Positions 59,531-64,000 of a DNA stretch of 64,000 nucleotides are shown in pieces (the first letter of the stretch is position 1; every line of letters starts with the position of its first letter). The notes under the pieces are model-generated. The model did not search any database and had not been told where the DNA came from. It saw only the letters and a list, made by a program, of their open reading frames with translations. The stretch lies in the NCBI GenBank assembly GCA_030248295.1, contig JASANH010001725.1:62001-126000 (forward strand). Direction: 5' to 3'. The translations under genes and the position numbers were made by a program. This DNA is from Mesodorylaimus sp. YZB2_4. Its lineage: Eukaryota; Nematoda; Enoplea; Dorylaimida; Dorylaimidae.

Positions 59531-62098
59531 CTATTTCCTATCCAGGCCGAGTCGCTTGATAGCGTCGAGTACATTATCAGGGATCGTGTGCGTTTTTGTG
59601 GGAGTTTGAAGTGTCTCCCGTTGACGCTGTGGAATATTCAATTGCTCCTAAAAAGCTCAACTTATAAATCATGCCCATAATAGGCAATAATCCTTAAAAA
59701 ACCCTGTTTGCTCACCTTGTAATGGAACAATATGTCCTGGTCGGCCGGGCATGATTCGATGAAGGCTGCCGTACGGTAGGCAGTCAACATATAGTTCCAT
59801 AAATGGACCAAGTTATGCGGAATTTCCACACCGCACAAATTCTCGCCCGCGATCCGAATATGATGCAAACGTGGCATCAACTCGCAATCGTATTCAGTCA
59901 TCGACGAACCAAGCAAATATCGCGTGCCTCGTTGAGCCAACAACTGAAATCAGATCCTTTTGCACCAACCACGAACCTATCTTCTCCAAAACACGCTACC
60001 TGATCGATTCCAGCCAGCTGCTCGGCCAACTTCGAGTACGATGCTTGCAACGACGTCGGCACGCCATCTCGACCACTGCCGTGCTGCTTTTCGAAATCGG
60101 TCTTGCCTTTCAGAAAGTACTTGAAATTCTAAAATCGAAAAAGCTAACGTTACTTGTCTTGCAAGGTTAGTCGGTCCCCAAGCTAACGTGTCCTTCTTAC
60201 ATTTCCCAAATGCTCTTAGCGCCTCCTTTCCTTTACACCCACACACATTCCTTAGCTGCTCTTCGATAGCCCCTTTTCCATAAACTGTCAACAGATATGA
60301 ATTCCTGCGCGGGGCCTAGTCAAACACTGCACCTACAAGCATCTTGGATGGAATGCTAAGAAGGCTCTTCGTCACCGCAACTCTATCATTCTTCACGCAG
60401 CACGGACGATGAGATTGCCGACGACACTTGGAAGAAATGGAGACCGGATTCAATGCTAATGGCACTTTTATAACCTACGCCCAAAGAACGAGAAAGTCGA
60501 CATTTCTAGTTCAGATACAACATAAAACACTCGTAAAACGAAGACCTTCTGGAGCCAACATTTCCCTTTCCTGCTTTATATCTGATCCCCTGCGCATCTA
60601 TTTCGCACAAAAGAGCTGTACAACCCAGCACAACACACACATCCGATTGACCTTTCATCCAACACCTCCAGTCCAAACATGACACGTTCTACGCTTACAA
60701 TTTCCCATTTCCAGCGATTAACGCCAAGGCGGGCGATTTCGTAATCTGTTGCACCTTTTCACATCGCCCACACATTTCGGCGAAAAAATTGGGAAATACC
60801 TAACCCGCGCAAACCATTTGGTCACAGGCCGAATGTAAACAGCCAACTATTACGTACGTTTCAGCCAGATAAAAGCTCGCCGCCTTTACTACGCACTGCA
60901 CCTACATACGCTCCGTGACTAACCTGTCCAGTGTCATAGCCTAGCCTGTACGACATCCGGCGAATACAGCCACGTCTTTTTCAAACACCGTCGTCGTTGT
61001 CGCTTACATTCGAAAGTTCGCATTTTGTCGATCGGCGCCACTTTTGTAGTAAATTGCTGTCGCTGTTTACGAAAGGCGAATAAGACCTCTCTCGCGCACA
61101 AACCACATTAATGTCTGTTGACGAAAGAGATAACGCCTCATTTAACACGCTAGCCCCGCTCTAGGATAAACATTTTCAATGCGAAATTTCAGTCTATGGT
61201 CATTCGTTTAACTGCTACAATGCAGCAACACTAGGCCTTTATGGCCTCTGAAATTAGGCCACTGCCCATTATAGTAGATGGTTTACAAATTAAACGTGAC
61301 CCGATTTCATTGTTCGATCAAGACACCTTAAAGATGTATGATCGAATCAAAAGCCTATTTGAATGCAAACCAGGCATTTGAATTTCAATTAGCGAAGCGT
61401 CAGATAATCAAGTCCGCTGGCTGACAAACCTGTCCAAGTGTATTAAAATAGAAACCGGTCTTCGCGTGATTCACACCACCACACAAAGATGGCTGGCAGC
61501 AACAGACGGTTCTGACTAATGAGCAATATAATCATGGCCTACGAATATTTTACCATGCAGAAAAAATTTAAAAATTGCTTACCCGATACAAACTTTCAAT
61601 TTTCTTCTCCACGGTAACATCCTTCTCGAAAAGAGGCACTTGGAACTCCTTGGCGATATGAAAAATCCTGCCCTCGATTTCTCGATTATCCGTGTACGTC
61701 ATTTGCCTGGAAATTAGGTATATCCAGATTTGACAAAGACATATTCAGAATAGATTTACTTTTCTGGCTCCACCAAAATCGGTGGTTGAGCACCCAAGAA
61801 ACTTTTCTTGAATGGTTCACTGTTGGTATTGACCGTTTTCACTTCAACTCGAACTAACCCCAGTTCGTACAATGCGTAAAGTTCCATCCAAAATTCTTGA
61901 CAGAACAAGCATGCACCGATACGTCTGCTGTCGATACCGGACGCCTAGCGAAAGAATTTTAGTAATGTATTTTAGCACTTTTCCGAAAAAATCTTGTCTT
62001 ACTTTGACGTACAACTCCAAAAATGGTTTCTGAGAAATCGGCGTAATCGTGCCATTCTCGTAATCTCCGTTGTGGTTTTCGATCGTGGAGTCGTCCAT
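59531..62098 (-). CDS. exc-4: CLIC protein of the EXC-4/EXL-1 type
   Basis: Six exons on the minus strand: 62098-62003, 61944-61760, 61706-61583, 60128-60000, 59943-59716 and 59647-59531, giving 292 residues (EXC-4 is about 290). The start MDDSTIENHNG is the first ATG of the conserved frame; the frame stays open upstream to an acceptor near 62178 but without an ATG. The thioredoxin-like N-domain begins KPFLELYVKASGIDSRRIGA and holds the membrane-insertion segment. The all-helical C-domain has GSSMTEYDCELMPRLHHIRI, TAYRTAAFIESCPADQDIL and ETLQTPTKTHTIPD, all typical of nematode CLICs. EXC-4 localises to luminal membranes and keeps the excretory canal tubular. The active site reads CLFC, unlike the DLFC usual in invertebrates. 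Intron 3 is about 1.45 kb. Confidence 0.96.
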
Positions 62099-62597
62099 GG
62101 CTTGCGCTTCTGGTTCGAGATGACGAGCTGATTTGATTACAGGGTAGGTCAGGCGACCGCGAAACAATTTATTTTACTAAAAAAGAAAAACTATGTGGAT
62201 TTTCGTGAAACTCTGTGAAAAATTCCTTTAGCGAGCAATAAAAACGGAATCTGCTCGATAAAAATTTGTACATATATCGGCAGGCAGTCGGGGGAGTAGA
62301 GGCAGACAACAGCTATAGCGTAGACATCGCAGAGCAGATTCCATCTTGTCCCCATTTATGTCAAACCAGCGCCACGTCGTTAATTAAAAAACCATACAGC
62401 TGCCTTCAAGTCAAACGTAAAATCGAGTCGTCTACTCCTAGTCGCGGCTCAAAACGAGCACCCCTCGAACCAAGTAGAGATGAGCCGAGGAGCCCATCGA
62501 CAAGCTACGAGCCATTTTTCGATTCGAAACCCGGTTTTAAAAAAGAAATCGGCAAGGACCTATAATTTCACGGGCGAAACCTTCCGTGCAGCGTAAA

Positions 62598-62674
62598 ATG
62601 CGGCCTTATTTAACAAAATCGGCACAGCAACAATCGAAATTCCGCCGCTATGAATCTGAAGAGCAGAAAAACAG
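62598..62674 (+). CDS. Possible first coding exon of an unidentified gene
   Basis: ATG opens a 25-codon frame (MRPYLTKSAQQQSKFRRYES, then EEQKN) that runs directly into a strong donor, AACAG|GTGAGT, ending in phase 2. Composition and donor make it look like a real exon, divergent from CLIC. It does not join in frame to the acceptor at 63334, so it would need another exon that I cannot find, or it belongs to a different gene. I do not recognise the protein. Confidence 0.3.
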
Positions 62675-63256
62675 GTGAGTACACACCCGCCCTCCCATCG
62701 ACCCCGAGAAATAGTGTGGGCGCCCGTGCCCCGTCCCCATTTCTACATGGCCACAGCAAGTACGTCGTACGCTTTGGAATGGAATCATCCTCAATCGACC
62801 CCCACCCAACACCCGCCAGTCACTTCGCCGCTGCACGACACGCCCGCCCAGCCACCAACATTTCGGGCACGCAGCCAATCGAGCACCACATTCCACTTAC
62901 AAAAATAAAATTCTCAACACGCGCCAAATTTAAAATGCTCAAGGCCCAACGCACGGAACGAGGAATGCAAAACTAAAAAAACAAGAAAATTAGAAGGAAA
63001 ATAACGGAAAGAATAAATTTCACGCAGAAGCTCCTGCCAAAAGCCAACCAAACTGCATGCATGGAAGTACTGGTGTAAACTTGAGTTTCGGCTACGTTGC
63101 TGCTAAGTTGCCGCCCAAAATTTGCGGCTCTTGACCCGAACCTTAATTTTACCGTTCGGGCCCGTTGCAACCCTGGGCGAGCCCGATTTTCATTTCTGCC
63201 TGCGATTTTCATGAATTTTGTGTTTTGAAGTAAAATAATTCCTATATTAGCGAAAA

Positions 63257-63378
63257 ATGGCGTTTTCTTCGCGATTGGTAAGATCAACTTTTCTAAGATT
63301 TTGCATTTTTTTATACGCTGCCCTTCGTTTTAGGCGCGTAGTTTTTCTACTTCCTCCCTTCACATGGCATTGGCAAAG
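63257..63378 (+). CDS. 5' exons of a probable nuclear-encoded mitochondrial protein (partial)
   Basis: Exon 63257-63277 (MAFSSRL, donor GTAAGA) joins in phase to exon 63334-63378 (acceptor CTTCGTTTTAG, donor GTAAGA). Together they read MAFSSRL then ARSFSTSSLHMALAK. That is a Ser/Arg-rich, acid-free stretch with R-x-F-S-T-S, typical of a mitochondrial import presequence and its processing site. The mature protein would be encoded past the end of the window, as no continuing exon is convincing before 64000. The protein cannot be identified from this alone. Confidence 0.45.
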
Positions 63379-64000
63379 GTAAGATTTTCTTCATGATTTT
63401 CTTACGCACGGGCGTAGGACCTATGGGATCGTGATCGGACTTGCTTACAGAAAAAATCCAACATTGAACGCCAGGTCAACTTAAACGTATAACGATTTTC
63501 GTGTTTGGCGCACTCCCAGCGCGTTGATTCAAAAAACTGCTTTGGACAGGGCATCTGGGGCATGTCTACACCTAGTGCGAGTTTAGCTACGTCGCTTATG
63601 GCCATTCAAAGTTTTTTAAAATGACCAAATCGAAGAAAGTGATCAAATATTCAGGAAAATTTCAGGTAATATATCAGTGATGTAGAATCAGCTCCGGCGT
63701 GCTAATATGAAGTTGATTTTCTTGTCGATTCTTGTTTTTCGATTCCTTGGTGACCATTCTCGGTTGTTTCCTGACTCGGTCTGAGCCTTGTCTAGTGAAT
63801 TATGCGTTGATTTAAAGGGGGGTGTTCAAAGTTAGATTCTGGTATCTAACTTTGAACGTAAGACTTATTTTTAAAAAATGGATTTCATTACTTACTTACC
63901 TACCTTGGCGCGCTGGAGCTGGTTTATTCTAACTATTGATTAGTCAAGGTATGCTCATACCAAATTTTACATGTTTTCACTTCTATTTCGGGGCGTTATT

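Noticed and set aside
62598..63378. Joining the exon at 62598-62674 to that at 63334-63378 as one gene
   Set aside because: The phases do not match: the joined frame loses the mitochondrial-type sequence, whereas exon 63257-63277 joins in phase.

Overview
The window is nuclear DNA of a nematode, read from gene content and splicing style. The CLIC protein at the right is far closer to nematode EXC-4/EXL-1 than to arthropod or vertebrate CLICs. Introns are mostly 50-100 nt with GTAAGT/GTGAGT donors and TTTTCAG/TTTTAG acceptors, but some are 1-2 kb, and intergenic DNA carries many repeats. It is therefore not a compact Caenorhabditis-type genome, and I cannot name the species. No rRNA, genuine tRNA gene, CRISPR array or bacterial feature was seen. 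All gene models were spliced by hand. In every complete multi-exon model the exon lengths sum to a multiple of three and the splice phases agree.

Layout, left to right. 0.5-1.3 kb (+): an intronless GAS1/GDNF-receptor-like GPI protein. 1.3-8.1 kb: no gene, one tRNA-derived SINE, and a GC-rich block upstream of MEF2. 8.1-13.9 kb (+): MEF2. 15.0-23.6 kb (-): TMEM39, Gemin6 and PIAS in that transcriptional order with about 300 nt between coding regions, which looks like an operon. 23.7-29.9 kb: repeats, including a SINE split by a truncated PIF/Harbinger transposon and a 1.06-kb foldback element. 30.0-32.3 kb (+): an NYN ribonuclease fused to repeated beta-rich modules, the most unusual gene here. 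32.3-36.0 kb: gene-poor, with a 0.9-kb TA-flanked inverted-repeat element. 36.0-41.4 kb (+): SMG5. 42.6-50.9 kb (+): Groucho/TLE (UNC-37). 51.5-52.8 kb (-): RPB7 followed by SEC11, a second operon-like pair. 53.6-58.3 kb (+): a second NYN ribonuclease, of ZC3H12/N4BP1 type, lacking the CCCH finger. 59.5-62.1 kb (-): EXC-4-type CLIC. 62.6-64.0 kb: probable 5' exons of one or two (+) genes that leave the window.

Most genes are conserved housekeeping or developmental regulators: transcription (MEF2, Groucho, RPB7), SUMO ligation (PIAS), snRNP assembly (Gemin6), nonsense-mediated decay (SMG5), secretion (SEC11, TMEM39) and RNA cleavage (two NYN proteins). The best candidates for new biology are the NYN-repeat fusion with altered acidic residues, the dithiol CxxC form of the CLIC active site, two SINE families (one with a perfect 15-bp target duplication), and the two operon-like gene groups.
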